Assembly (NCBI GenBank): GCA_018660825.1
Contig: JABJJO010000089.1
Coordinates: 1-64,000, forward strand
Source of the DNA: Planctomycetaceae bacterium
GTDB taxonomy: Bacteria > Planctomycetota > Planctomycetia > Pirellulales > Pirellulaceae
Reading direction: 5' to 3'
Length of the DNA: 64,000 nt
Shown here: positions 53,751-63,835 of the stretch, piece by piece
Position numbering within the stretch: position 1 is the stretch's first letter
Layout: the number at the start of each line of letters is the position of its first letter
The notes under the pieces: model-generated
The model's input: the letters and a program-made list of their open reading frames with translations, nothing else
What the model was told of the DNA's origin: nothing
Database searches by the model: none
Program-made: the position numbers and the translations under genes

Positions 53751-56702
53751 CAGCGCGTATCGGATATGCGGCTCGATCAGCAGGAAACCACTTTCATGGA
53801 ACTTCCCTCGGGAGAATTTCCCGTCGTCAAAGGCAAGCCCAATGAAAGTGAATTAATCCATCGTATTGTTTCCGACGATGAAGAACTAAAAATGCCCCCC
53901 GCCGACTCCGGTAAATCCCTGAACAAACAGGAAATTGAATTAATCAAGCAGTGGATTAGTGAAGGGGCTGAATGGAATCAACACTGGGCGTATGAAGCCC
54001 CTCAACATTCGCCGGTGCCACGGCCGATCAAGAAGTGGCAGCAAAACAACCCCATTGATTTATTTATCCAAGCCCGTCTAAAGCAACTGCGCCTGCGACC
54101 CGAAAATTCGGCAGATAAGGAAACGCTCATTCGGCGATTAACGCTCGACCTGACCGGACTACCCGCCACGGTTGAAGAAATCGATCACTTTCTAAACGAT
54201 GATTCTCCCGAGGCATATGAACAGGTGGTAGATCGGTTACTAAAATCACCGCGCTACGGTGAACATCTCGCTCGCAGCTGGCTGGACGCAGCGCGGTATG
54301 CCGATACGCACGGGCTCCATCTGGACAATGAACGCTCGATCTGGCCCTACCGAGATTGGGTGATTCGGGCATTCAATGACAACATGCCGTTCGACAAATT
54401 CACCATAGAACAATTGGCCGGTGACTTATTGCCCACGCCGTCCTTGAAAAACCGAGTCGCCACAGGATTTAACCGTTGCAATGTAACGACCAGCGAAGGG
54501 GGTTCCATCGATGAGGAATACTATGTGCGGTATGCGGTAGATCGAGTGGAAACTACCGCAACGGTTTGGATGGGCTTAACCGCAGGTTGTGCTGTGTGCC
54601 ACGACCACAAGTTTGATCCGTTAAGCCAAAAAGAGTTTTATCAGTTGTTTTCGTACTTTTTCAGCCTCACGGAACGCGCCATGGATGGCAACGCGCTACT
54701 ACCTCCACCGGTCGTCAAGATTCCATCGGAATCTCAAACAGCCAACCAAAATCGAATCACGGGTGAGATGAAACAACAAGCAGAACTCGTCCGGAAAATA
54801 TTGGCTGAGTCCAAATATACGGATCCATTTTCCGGGGATGACTATCCCGCATTTGAGAAGTCAGATCGTATTTGGTTTGATGATATGTTACCAGCGGGTG
54901 CAAAACCGGCAGGCAACCCGGGACCCTGGACTTTTGTTGAAGGTCCGGACCATCCCGTCTACAGCGGTAAAAACTCATCGACGCGAACCGGCAATGGACT
55001 GATTCAGCATTTCTTTACTGGTGCGACGGATCCTTTTGTCATTGCTGAAAACGATATCCTATTCGCCTACGTCTATCTCGATCCGGACAACCCACCCGAG
55101 ACTGTTCAGCTTCAATTTAACGATGGCAGCTGGGAACACCGGGCCCACTGGGGGGCGGATAAAGCACATGGCGCCGGGCGTAACAACGCGTCCAACAAAC
55201 TACTCGGCCCCCTGCCGGAAGTCGGAAAATGGGTACGCTTAGAAGTACCAGCGGCCACCGTCGGATTAAAACCTGGAGCCAAATTAAATGGCTGGGCCTT
55301 TACCCAATTCGGCGGTACCGTCCACTGGGATCAGGCCGGTGCGATGGGTGCACTACAGCTTTCTCCTCAACAAAAAGAGTCGTATGCGATTTGGGAGTAT
55401 TTTCTAAAAACCGTTTCCACAGCAGCCCTTCCCGACCCCATCAAAAAACTGGTTGCCGTTGAAGCGGATCAACGCAATGAGGCGCAAACGAAACAACTAA
55501 TGACGTACTATCTGGAAAATGTGAATCCGGTCACGATGGCTCTGTTGGCGCCCCCCAATCAAAAGCAAGCGGAACTCAAGAAAGAACTGGATGCCATCCA
55601 AAAGGCGATCCCCTCGACATTAGTGATGGAAGATCGCAAGGAACCGCGCGTCGCCCATATCCTTGAACGAGGTGAATATACGGAAAAAAGAGACGCTGTC
55701 GAATCTGCCGTTCCTGCCTGGCTCGGCGAGTCCCCGGTCGATGCACCTCAGAATCGTATGGGGCTTGCTCAGTGGTTGGTCAGTCCAACCCACCCCCTGA
55801 CAGCACGCGTCACGGTCAATCGATACTGGCAACACTATTTTGGAACCGGACTGGTGAAGACTTCGGAGGATTTTGGCGTTCAGGGTGAACGACCATCACA
55901 CCCTGAATTACTGGATTGGCTCGCGTTATCTTTTATCGAGTCAGGTTGGGATGTGAAGCAATTTCAGAAACTGATCGTCATGTCCTCGACCTATCAACAA
56001 TCATCACGAATAACCCCCTCAAAGCACACTCTGGATCCGCAAAACCGACTAGTCTCCCACGGGCCACGCTTTCGGCTAGATGCGGAAGTCATCCGAGATC
56101 AGGTTCTTGCCATCAGTGGATTAATGATACCGACCATCGGTGGCAAGAGTGTCAAACCGTATCAACCCGCCGGACTCTGGAAACCGGTCGGTTTTGGCGG
56201 TAGTAACACGTCCGTCTTCAAGCAGGACACCGGTGAAAAGCTATATCGGCGCAGCATGTACACTTTCTGGAAACGAACGGTCCCTCCACCCACCATGTCG
56301 ATCTTTGATGCTCCAAATCGCGAGACGTGCCAGGTCCGTCGAACCCGTACCAATACACCTCTGCAGGCACTGGTTCTCATGAATGATGTACAGTTCGTCG
56401 AAGCGGCGCGACGATTTGCCGAACTGGTCGTGACCCACGGAGGCGATCAGGTTGACCAGCGGATCGTATATCTTTATCGCAGTGTATTGGCGCGAAACCC
56501 CAAACCGAACGAACTTCAATTAGTGACTCAGTTATACAACGAACATCTGGCAGAATTCCAAGAACAACCCGAGGCTGCGAAATCGCTGGTATCAACCGGT
56601 GAATCCGTGCGGAATGAATCTCTGGATCAAACCGAACTTGCTGCCTGGACGATGATTGTCCATTTAATCTTTAATCTCAGCGAAACCGTGACCAAGGGCT
56701 AA
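53616..56702 (+). CDS. PSD1-type protein: cytochrome c-like + DUF1549 + DUF1553 (copy A)
   Basis: Started at the ATG at 53616 (1028 aa), which gives a signal peptide (MRILSILLIMVLASAANA); an in-frame ATG at 53559 lies inside the DUF1501 gene. A planctomycete cytochrome c-like domain comes first (ADRCFACHGPDS, CxxCH). DUF1549 follows (RRLTLDLTGLPATVEEI, then GCAVCHDHKFDPLS), and DUF1553 ends the protein (TARVTVNRYWQHYFGTGLVKTSEDF, RRTRTNTPLQALVLMND). Between them, residues about 425-600 form a carbohydrate-binding-like beta-sandwich. It is likely periplasmic and heme-bearing, acting with the DUF1501 partner; substrate unknown. The DUF1501 copy B starts 12 nt later. Confidence 0.92.
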   Translation: MRILSILLIMVLASAANAMEPISFNKQIRPILADRCFACHGPDSAQRVSDMRLDQQETTFMELPSGEFPVVKGKPNESELIHRIVSDDEELKMPPADSGKSLNKQEIELIKQWISEGAEWNQHWAYEAPQHSPVPRPIKKWQQNNPIDLFIQARLKQLRLRPENSADKETLIRRLTLDLTGLPATVEEIDHFLNDDSPEAYEQVVDRLLKSPRYGEHLARSWLDAARYADTHGLHLDNERSIWPYRDWVIRAFNDNMPFDKFTIEQLAGDLLPTPSLKNRVATGFNRCNVTTSEGGSIDEEYYVRYAVDRVETTATVWMGLTAGCAVCHDHKFDPLSQKEFYQLFSYFFSLTERAMDGNALLPPPVVKIPSESQTANQNRITGEMKQQAELVRKILAESKYTDPFSGDDYPAFEKSDRIWFDDMLPAGAKPAGNPGPWTFVEGPDHPVYSGKNSSTRTGNGLIQHFFTGATDPFVIAENDILFAYVYLDPDNPPETVQLQFNDGSWEHRAHWGADKAHGAGRNNASNKLLGPLPEVGKWVRLEVPAATVGLKPGAKLNGWAFTQFGGTVHWDQAGAMGALQLSPQQKESYAIWEYFLKTVSTAALPDPIKKLVAVEADQRNEAQTKQLMTYYLENVNPVTMALLAPPNQKQAELKKELDAIQKAIPSTLVMEDRKEPRVAHILERGEYTEKRDAVESAVPAWLGESPVDAPQNRMGLAQWLVSPTHPLTARVTVNRYWQHYFGTGLVKTSEDFGVQGERPSHPELLDWLALSFIESGWDVKQFQKLIVMSSTYQQSSRITPSKHTLDPQNRLVSHGPRFRLDAEVIRDQVLAISGLMIPTIGGKSVKPYQPAGLWKPVGFGGSNTSVFKQDTGEKLYRRSMYTFWKRTVPPPTMSIFDAPNRETCQVRRTRTNTPLQALVLMNDVQFVEAARRFAELVVTHGGDQVDQRIVYLYRSVLARNPKPNELQLVTQLYNEHLAEFQEQPEAAKSLVSTGESVRNESLDQTELAAWTMIVHLIFNLSETVTKG

Positions 56703-56714
56703 AAGGAAAAACAC

Positions 56715-58160
56715 ATGAATCCCATTCGAGAAGCGGAATTGATTGAAACACGGCGGCATTTTTTCGGCCGCGCAGCGACAGGCCTCGGCGCAGCAGCACT
56801 AACTTCATTGATGAATCCAGGTGCATTTGCCAGTTCAACCGCCAGCGCTTTGGATGCACCACACTTCGCACCGAAAGCAAAACGCGTGATTTACCTGTTC
56901 ATGTCCGGAGCGCCCTCGCAGTTGGATATGTGGGATTACAAACCGAAGATGCAAGAGTGGTACGACAAGGACTTGCCCGATTCGGTACGTAACGGCCAAC
57001 GAATAACCACCATGACTTCTGGGCAAAAACGATTTCCCATCGCACCCTCGACTTTTCAGTTCAAGCAACATGGTCAACACGGCGCATGGATCAGCGAACT
57101 TCTTCCTCATACGGCAGGTGTGATCGACGATTTGGCCGTCATCAGAACCGTCAATACCGAAGCGATTAATCATGACCCGGCCATTACCTACATTCAAACC
57201 GGCAGCCAACTGCCTGGCCGACCCAGTACCGGCGCCTGGCTCTCGTATGGTTTAGGTAGCATGAATGAAAATCTCCCAGCCTTTGTGGTCCTCCACTCAA
57301 CCGTGAATGGTGGGTTTGGCGGTCAGGCACTGTATGCCCGTCTGTGGGGGTCCGGCTGGCTCTCCACCCGACATCAAGGAGTCTCATTAAGGTCAACCGG
57401 CGATCCTGTATTATACCTCTCAAATCCCAACGGAATTTCTAGTAAGATGCGACGGAAAATGCTAGACAGACTGGCGCTACTGAATCAAGATCGTTTCGAC
57501 GATGTGGGTGACCCGGAAATCCAATCGCGTATCGCCCAGTATGAAATGGCCTACCGAATGCAGACATCTGTACCGGAACTGACCGACATCTCCGGTGAGA
57601 CACAGTCCACACTGGACATGTACGGGCCTGATGTCATGAAACCTGGCACATTTGCTGCAAACTGTCTGTTAGCCCGTCGGCTCGCAGAACGAGATGTGCG
57701 ATTCACGCAGGTGTTCATTCGCCAATGGGATCAACATGGGAATCTTCCGAAAGACATCCGCCGTCAATGTGGAATCATTGACCAACCTTGTGCCGCACTG
57801 ATTAACGACCTGAAACAACGGGGAATGCTGGAAGACACGCTCGTCATTTGGGGTGGCGAATTCGGCCGTACGATTTACTGTCAGGGAGGACTAACCAAAA
57901 CAAATTACGGTCGTGACCATCACCCTCGGTGCTATACAAAATGGATGGCCGGAGGAGGTATTCAGGGAGGGGTTGTTTACGGGGAAACGGATGATTTCAG
58001 CTACAACGTGCAGGAAAACCCCGTCCATATTCATGACCTGAACGCCACCATGTTACATTGCCTGGGAGTCAACCACGAACAACTAACCTTTAAACACCAA
58101 GGCCGCCAGTTCCGACTGACCGATGTCCATGGCAAAGTTGTTAAACCAATTCTCGCGTAA
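56715..58160 (+). CDS. DUF1501 protein (copy B)
   Basis: The 481-residue paralogue of copy A has a Tat-type signal ([19 protein letters not shown]) and the same landmarks: [87 protein letters not shown] and [27 protein letters not shown] lies 7 nt before the ATG. The last 25 residues and the following spacer are almost the same at DNA level as copy A, while the rest is clearly more divergent. It sits between PSD1 copies A and B, 19 nt from the latter. Confidence 0.92.
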   Translation: MNPIREAELIETRRHFFGRAATGLGAAALTSLMNPGAFASSTASALDAPHFAPKAKRVIYLFMSGAPSQLDMWDYKPKMQEWYDKDLPDSVRNGQRITTMTSGQKRFPIAPSTFQFKQHGQHGAWISELLPHTAGVIDDLAVIRTVNTEAINHDPAITYIQTGSQLPGRPSTGAWLSYGLGSMNENLPAFVVLHSTVNGGFGGQALYARLWGSGWLSTRHQGVSLRSTGDPVLYLSNPNGISSKMRRKMLDRLALLNQDRFDDVGDPEIQSRIAQYEMAYRMQTSVPELTDISGETQSTLDMYGPDVMKPGTFAANCLLARRLAERDVRFTQVFIRQWDQHGNLPKDIRRQCGIIDQPCAALINDLKQRGMLEDTLVIWGGEFGRTIYCQGGLTKTNYGRDHHPRCYTKWMAGGGIQGGVVYGETDDFSYNVQENPVHIHDLNATMLHCLGVNHEQLTFKHQGRQFRLTDVHGKVVKPILA

Positions 58161-58314
58161 CCTAGATACAGAAAACAACATGCGAATTATCTCAATGCTA
58201 CTGATCATGGTTCTGATTTCCGTGGCAAACGCAACAGAACCCATTTCGTTTAACAAACACATCCGGCCGATTCTCACCGACCGTTGTTTCACTTGCCATG
58301 GTCCCGACGCCGCT
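58085..58314 (+). repeat. duplicated junction, copy B (DUF1501 end to PSD1 start)
   Basis: Partner of 53521-53750 at a constant offset of 4564 nt. The two copies bracket one PSD1-DUF1501 unit, as expected after insertion or duplication by recombination at this junction. Confidence 0.8.
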
Positions 58315-61300
58315 ACTCGCGAAGCAGATCTGCGATTGGACCTCGAACAACACGCGACCTCGGAATTGCCAGACACCGGCAACATAGCAATCGTACCGGG
58401 CAACTTAACCGCTAGTGAACTCATCGCTCGTATTACAGATCCTGACCAACGAATGCCTCCCCCCGAAGCCAACTTAAAACTCACCACTTCAGAAATTGAT
58501 CTGCTCAAGCGTTGGATTCGTGAAGGTGCTAAATGGGAACGACATTGGGCATTCATCGCACCCACGAATCAACCCAAACCTCAAGTCAATCAACAACACT
58601 GGCCCATCAATGAAATCGACACCTTCGTACTACAAGAACTCGAAGCAAACAACCTCCCACCCGCCCCTGCCGCAAGTCGCCAACGTTGGCTACGGCGTGT
58701 CACATTCGACCTTACCGGCCTACCTCCCACTCTCAGTGAAATCGATAGGTTTGAGAATGACCGATCTGAAAATGCCTTCGAGCGCGTTGTTGATCGACTT
58801 TTGAACTCGCCAGCCTACGGAGAACGCCTGGCAACCGAATGGCTCGACGTCGCACGCTATGGCGACACCGATGGTCTCTTCGAAGATCATGCAAGATCTA
58901 TCTACCCTTGGCGCGACTGGGTTGTCGACGCTTTCAATTCCAACTTACCCTATAACGATTTTATCACGTGGCAAATCGCCGGCGATCTATTGCCCGCTGC
59001 CACAGTCGCTCAACAAACAGCCACTGGCTTTCTGCGTAACAACCCTACCTCCAACGAAGGCGGTATCATCCAAGAAGACTACCGCGTGAAGTACCTTATT
59101 GATCGAGTCAATACAACGGCTACAGCAATGCTGGGACTTACACTTAAATGTGCGCAATGCCACGACCACAAATACGATCCGATGACTCAACGCGAGTACT
59201 ATCAATTTTCCGGATTCTTCAACAGCCTCGTCGGTAATGGCAATACTAAAGGTGCCACTGCGCCCATACTACGTAACCTCACACCTAAACAAACCGAACG
59301 CATTGCCGCCATCAATACGGAACTCGAAACACTCAAAACCACACTGCAAACAACACCCCCCGCACTACTTGCCGATTTTCAAAAATGGCTCGACAACGTT
59401 GCCAAACCAATCAATTGGATCGTGCCCACAATTATCGAAAACGAACATTGGACTATGCAAAATCAATGGATCGTTGCTATCAACCAGGCTACTAACGCCG
59501 TTGACCCTCAAACAAAACAACCACCACAGCCCAAATACCAGGGACGCTATGTCCGTATCAGTCATTCTGCTACCCAAACTCAGTTTTTGACGATGGCGGA
59601 AGTCGAAGTCTTTTCAAACGATATCAATATCGCTCCAAGTGGAAAAGCGACTCAGTCAAGTAATTATCCAAACTCGCCGGCTTCTAAAGCTATCGATGGC
59701 AACCACAACGGCAGCTTTACAACCTGCTCATGCACGACGGAACAATCCGGCGCTTGGTGGGAACTTGATCTAGGGAAATCCACCGACATTGACAGTATTG
59801 TCGTTTGGAATCGTACCGACTGTTGCCCGGAACGCCTCGACAACACCTCTATCGAAATCCTCGATGAACAACGCAAAGTCGTTGCCACACGCACTCTAAA
59901 AAAATCTGCCGCTCGTAACACACTACCTGCCGGAGCAGTGCAACCTAGCCCAGAACCATTGGAAACAACTCTGACATTCAATCTGAATGCTGGGGAATTG
60001 ACCGCTCTACAATTCAACAGCAATCAAACAACGCAAATCGAAATTTTGTCCATCAATGTACACGCTGCAGGTAACCCCGAGAAACCAACCCCGCTAAAAC
60101 TCGCGGGCAACACGAAGCTTACATTGAGAAACTCACCGGACACACCACCTGTCACCCTCGCTTTGCAAACACCACATACAATCGCGGAAAAACAGCAACT
60201 GGCCCTAAAAGTTCGCTATAACAAAACACCTGCAAGCGGCAACCCTCTAGAACTTAGAGTTTCTCTCTCGGGCAATCCCTTCGCGGCAATAAAAGCAACG
60301 CTACCCAAAACACCAGCGGAACAACTAAAACAATTCAAAGCAACATGGCCCGGATTCGCCAACGCGCGAAAACAACAAACCGAGCGAACCGCCGAAAAGG
60401 GAATGATCGAAAAAGCGGTCAACGTTACGATGGTTGCCGGAGACATGGCACAGCAACGGATAAATTATATGTTGTTGCGAGGTGAATACGATCAACGAGG
60501 CGAGGAACTAAGCACCGCAGCTCTTGACTCCATTTTGCCCTACGAAGATGATCTACCCAAAAACCGCCTCGGCTTAGCAGCGTGGCTAATCAATCCCAGC
60601 AATCCACTGACCGGCCGAGTCGCAGTAAATCGTTATTGGCAAATGCTCTTTGGCACTGGGATTGTTAAGACATCAGAGGACTTCGGAACCCAAGGCGATC
60701 AACCCAGTCATCAAGCGTTACTTGATCATCTGACCGCCAATTTTATTGCCTCGGGCTGGGACGTTAAAGCTCTACTGCGTAACATCGTTCTCTCAGCAAC
60801 CTATCGCCAAACTAGCAGACGTTCCTCGGACCTGACTCAGATCGATCCTAGCAATAGACTGCTCGCTCACGGTCCCCGTCGACGGTTACCCGCAGAATTT
60901 CTCCGCGATCATGTACTCAGCACCAGCGGATTACTAGTCAATAAGCAGGGTGGTCCAGGCGTACATCCATATCAACCGGCGGAAATGTTCGGCGTCAACG
61001 CGATCGGCTCTTCGACCGCTAAATTCACCGTCAGCACTGGTGATGAATTATATCGACGCAGCCTCTATACCTATTGGAAACGACAAATCCCAGCAGCCAA
61101 TATTCGTATTCTGGGGGCCGACGGTAGAACTGCTTGTCGCACGAGACGTGCAATGACAAACACTCCGCTGCAAGCACTCGTGACACTCAACGATCCACAA
61201 TTTGTCGAAGCAGCTCGAGTACTCGGAGAACGTATCATCCGTGAAGGCGGCGACGTGGCTACCGACCGCATCAAATACGCTTTTCGTCTGGCGACTTCGA

Positions 61301-61509
61301 GACGAGCGACGAATGTGGAAAGTAAAATTCTACTCGCTGAATTCCAAGATCGATTACGTGAATTTGTTGCTGCTCCAGAGTTAGCGAAACAATATCTTGC
61401 CGGTGGCGGCCAACGCCCCGCACCCGCTGACCTCAAACCTAGCGAACTGGCAGCCTATGCCGCGGTCAGTAGCTTAATCTTGAACCTTGATGAAAGCATG
61501 TCAAAATAG
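58180..61509 (+). CDS. PSD1-type protein with F5/8C (discoidin) domain: cytochrome c-like + DUF1549 + DUF1553 (copy B)
   Basis: Started at the ATG at 58180 (1109 aa) with signal peptide MRIISMLLIMVLISVANA. The order is cytochrome c-like (TDRCFTCHGPDA), DUF1549 (RRVTFDLTGLPPTLSEI, KCAQCHDHKYDPMT), a discoidin F5/8C-type domain at about 450-575 (YQGRYVRIS, SKAIDGNHNGSF, WWELDLGKSTDIDSIVVWNRTD) and DUF1553 (GRVAVNRYWQMLFGTGIVKTSEDF, RRAMTNTPLQALVTLNDPQF). The sugar-binding-like insert differs from that of copy A, so the two proteins probably meet different glycans. Codons are more A/C-rich than in copy A. Last gene of the run, ended by a clear terminator. Confidence 0.92.
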   Translation: MRIISMLLIMVLISVANATEPISFNKHIRPILTDRCFTCHGPDAATREADLRLDLEQHATSELPDTGNIAIVPGNLTASELIARITDPDQRMPPPEANLKLTTSEIDLLKRWIREGAKWERHWAFIAPTNQPKPQVNQQHWPINEIDTFVLQELEANNLPPAPAASRQRWLRRVTFDLTGLPPTLSEIDRFENDRSENAFERVVDRLLNSPAYGERLATEWLDVARYGDTDGLFEDHARSIYPWRDWVVDAFNSNLPYNDFITWQIAGDLLPAATVAQQTATGFLRNNPTSNEGGIIQEDYRVKYLIDRVNTTATAMLGLTLKCAQCHDHKYDPMTQREYYQFSGFFNSLVGNGNTKGATAPILRNLTPKQTERIAAINTELETLKTTLQTTPPALLADFQKWLDNVAKPINWIVPTIIENEHWTMQNQWIVAINQATNAVDPQTKQPPQPKYQGRYVRISHSATQTQFLTMAEVEVFSNDINIAPSGKATQSSNYPNSPASKAIDGNHNGSFTTCSCTTEQSGAWWELDLGKSTDIDSIVVWNRTDCCPERLDNTSIEILDEQRKVVATRTLKKSAARNTLPAGAVQPSPEPLETTLTFNLNAGELTALQFNSNQTTQIEILSINVHAAGNPEKPTPLKLAGNTKLTLRNSPDTPPVTLALQTPHTIAEKQQLALKVRYNKTPASGNPLELRVSLSGNPFAAIKATLPKTPAEQLKQFKATWPGFANARKQQTERTAEKGMIEKAVNVTMVAGDMAQQRINYMLLRGEYDQRGEELSTAALDSILPYEDDLPKNRLGLAAWLINPSNPLTGRVAVNRYWQMLFGTGIVKTSEDFGTQGDQPSHQALLDHLTANFIASGWDVKALLRNIVLSATYRQTSRRSSDLTQIDPSNRLLAHGPRRRLPAEFLRDHVLSTSGLLVNKQGGPGVHPYQPAEMFGVNAIGSSTAKFTVSTGDELYRRSLYTYWKRQIPAANIRILGADGRTACRTRRAMTNTPLQALVTLNDPQFVEAARVLGERIIREGGDVATDRIKYAFRLATSRRATNVESKILLAEFQDRLREFVAAPELAKQYLAGGGQRPAPADLKPSELAAYAAVSSLILNLDESMSK

Positions 61510-61539
61510 CCTTTGAGCAACTCAACAGGCTTCTTTTTT
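61508..61539 (+). terminator. Rho-independent terminator of the DUF1501-PSD1 run
   Basis: AGCCTTTGAG-CAA-CTCAA(C)AGGCT forms a 10-bp stem with one bulged C, followed by TCTTTTTT. The hairpin overlaps the PSD1 copy B stop codon (TAG at 61507-61509). Confidence 0.85.
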
Positions 61540-61549
61540 GATATTTCAC

Positions 61550-62326
61550 TTACCGTTTACGGGGTGACCGATTGATAATACGCATCAATTGCCAGCCGAT
61601 TCCCATGCAGCACAACACCAAAACGATAAACATGAACGGTACCACTTTTGCCGTCGTGTCCGGTGCAAACTGGATTCCAAAAATCTGCAACACACGCGGC
61701 ATGTCGAGCCCCAAAATAGCCGTAACCGTGATAATGGGAAAGAAAAATGCGGCTAAAATATTCAAGCGATGGGCGGCCACTGTCATTTTGTGACTCGCCT
61801 TAGCATGCTCTTCAGAGCGGCGAACGACTATCAACTTCATCCAATCTCTAGTGGCTGTCAGTAGCAACTCTGCCGTTCTCTTAATCACATACGCTCGATC
61901 GCGAAAATCGATGATTTCGCGGCACTCCGGACATTCTTTGCGTGCTTCTTGTAGCACCTCATACAGATGTATCGTAGAACGCTCCAAAGGCATCAACCGC
62001 TCAAGTATTTGAAAATATCGATCCGCCGTAGTCGCTGTATCTTCGAGTTGATCTAATTCATCAATAACAGCTTCAAAACTCTCAAGATGTAATTGTATTG
62101 TTTGGATGCCCTCGCTAGATTCACTCGAACTCCACTCGCCTAGCACATCGCGCCAAAACAGGCGCCCTTTTCGCGTTTTGTCATTCGCCTCAGGTGGTGC
62201 ATGCAGAACCAGCAACAATTGTTCGTCCGCAACCATTAATCGTTGTCGACCAATTTCCGTACCTAATCGCTGTCTAAAGCTAGCAGGTACGTCCCAATCG
62301 TTAGGTATCAGTGTTTGTTCAGACAT
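61550..62326 (-). CDS. CorA-like membrane protein lacking the GMN motif
   Basis: The 258-residue product has a cytoplasmic-looking alpha/beta and helical part (about 1-190) and two C-terminal TM helices (about 203-222 and 232-252) with a basic tail. HRLNILAAFFFPIITVTAILGLDMP corresponds to the CorA pore helix region (N.L....LPLT...GI.GMN), but the GMN selectivity motif reads GLDM. It may be a divergent CorA/ZntB-like ion channel or a family member with other function. CPEC (about 131-134) could bind a metal. It lies 14 nt downstream of the nitrilase-type gene on the same strand and may be cotranscribed. Confidence 0.6.
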   Translation of the reverse strand: MSEQTLIPNDWDVPASFRQRLGTEIGRQRLMVADEQLLLVLHAPPEANDKTRKGRLFWRDVLGEWSSSESSEGIQTIQLHLESFEAVIDELDQLEDTATTADRYFQILERLMPLERSTIHLYEVLQEARKECPECREIIDFRDRAYVIKRTAELLLTATRDWMKLIVVRRSEEHAKASHKMTVAAHRLNILAAFFFPIITVTAILGLDMPRVLQIFGIQFAPDTTAKVVPFMFIVLVLCCMGIGWQLMRIINRSPRKR

Positions 62327-62340
62327 TTTCGATCCTAGCG

Positions 62341-63690
62341 TTATCTTCCATTAACGACTGGGCGATGGCTATTTAGCTGAGCCTTAAAGTCACCCAAGCT
62401 TGTCCAATGCAACGGTCGATTTAAATCTACTTCCGTGATGACAACCTCACCGAATTTTTTAGCGCTTGTTAATACTTGACCATCTCGACCATAAACTGCC
62501 GTGATCATCCAATTACGCTCCACATCGGTGTAGGTACTACTAATAACAAATACGTGATTTTCGCAAGCGCGCGCAGCGCCCAGCATTGGATTACAACCCC
62601 AAACTGGCCAACAAATAACCTCGGCACCATTATTGCTTAACTCACGGGCAACCTCAGGAAAAAACCCGTCATAGCAAATCATCATGCCAACTTTGCCAAA
62701 CCTAGTTTCAAACACAGGGTATTCATCTCCGGGAGTAATCCCGCCTTCAATTTCACCTCGAGGCAATGTTACTTTCCGATATTTACCCGTCATTTTACCT
62801 TCAGGACTGATCAATGTTGCCACGTTGTAAATCAGTCGACCATCTCGCTCAAGCAGCCCAGCCACAATATAGAGATCATATTTTTTGGCGAGTGCACCAA
62901 AATAGTCCGTCGACTCACCAGGAATGGATTCAGCACAATCAGCATATTTCAAACCTCTGTGATAGTACGTCAACGTCTCGGGTAACACGATGATGTCTGC
63001 ACCTTGCTTCGCCGCCGAGGCAATCAACGGTTCAAACAATTGACACTTCTCAAGATTCGTCTTACCCTCAATTGGTTTGAAATGCACCGTCGCCAATTTT
63101 ACCGTCCGTGGGTCTGGTGCAGTGCTTGGTTCAAGCAGCACATCGCACCACTCGACTTTGCCTCGTGCTTCCCATCGATAATACAACTCGACAATCCCAT
63201 GGGTCGCCTTATCAGGCACTCGATAGATTCCGGCAACTTCCCTCCAGCCATTTGGCAAATCCCGCACAATGGCAGGGTATTCTGGTTCGGCTGGTGGCAG
63301 AGTTCCGGTGGCATACGAAGCCGGCGTGGGCTCGTTGTGCTGCACCTTATTTCCGTTAGCGTCACGCCATAGGATTCTCACAACAGCCGTGCGACGAGGC
63401 AATTTCACTCCTCGCGTACGCTGTAATACCGAAAATCGATAATACTGCCCACCTTTGATTTCAAATGTTTTTTCAAACCAACCAAATAGCCCCTCTTGGT
63501 TATCAGCAGAAATCGTCAAACTGCCTTGGCCGCTTAGTCCGCCTTTTGCAATATAAGCAAACTCGGGAGCAATCTCTGCTCGAGGTGTTTTGGTTGTCCA
63601 ACCAGCGGGCAAAACTGTTTCAGAAGGTTGCCGAGCGTCCGCTGCACCTACAAACGAGAATGCCATCAAACCCAATAACAGATATTTCAT
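62341..63690 (-). CDS. exported carbon-nitrogen hydrolase (nitrilase superfamily) with N-terminal beta domain
   Basis: The 449-residue protein has a signal peptide (1-19) and a beta-rich N-terminal domain of about 180 residues (GQYYRFSVLQRTRGVKLPRR, GIVELYYRWEARGKVEWCDV), perhaps carbohydrate-binding. The nitrilase domain (about 195-449) shows the Glu-Lys-Cys triad: Glu in IIVLPETLTYYH, Lys in KYRKVTLPRGE and Cys in GMMICYDGFFPE. The family hydrolyses amides, nitriles or N-carbamoyl groups; export of a member fused to such a domain is unusual, and the substrate could be an N-acyl or carbamoyl sugar (inference). It is followed 14 nt later by the CorA-like gene. Confidence 0.88.
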   Translation of the reverse strand: MKYLLLGLMAFSFVGAADARQPSETVLPAGWTTKTPRAEIAPEFAYIAKGGLSGQGSLTISADNQEGLFGWFEKTFEIKGGQYYRFSVLQRTRGVKLPRRTAVVRILWRDANGNKVQHNEPTPASYATGTLPPAEPEYPAIVRDLPNGWREVAGIYRVPDKATHGIVELYYRWEARGKVEWCDVLLEPSTAPDPRTVKLATVHFKPIEGKTNLEKCQLFEPLIASAAKQGADIIVLPETLTYYHRGLKYADCAESIPGESTDYFGALAKKYDLYIVAGLLERDGRLIYNVATLISPEGKMTGKYRKVTLPRGEIEGGITPGDEYPVFETRFGKVGMMICYDGFFPEVARELSNNGAEVICWPVWGCNPMLGAARACENHVFVISSTYTDVERNWMITAVYGRDGQVLTSAKKFGEVVITEVDLNRPLHWTSLGDFKAQLNSHRPVVNGR

Positions 63691-63835
63691 TTTATCACCC
63701 CAAAACAGTTTTCAATTATTGAACGCATCGCATTCAATTCACATCTAGTGTCCCACGTTTTACAGCGAAATACAAATGTTTTCAAACTCAGCCGTGGACA
63801 CTGTTTTTTAGATCGGAGCCATCAAATCTTCACCG

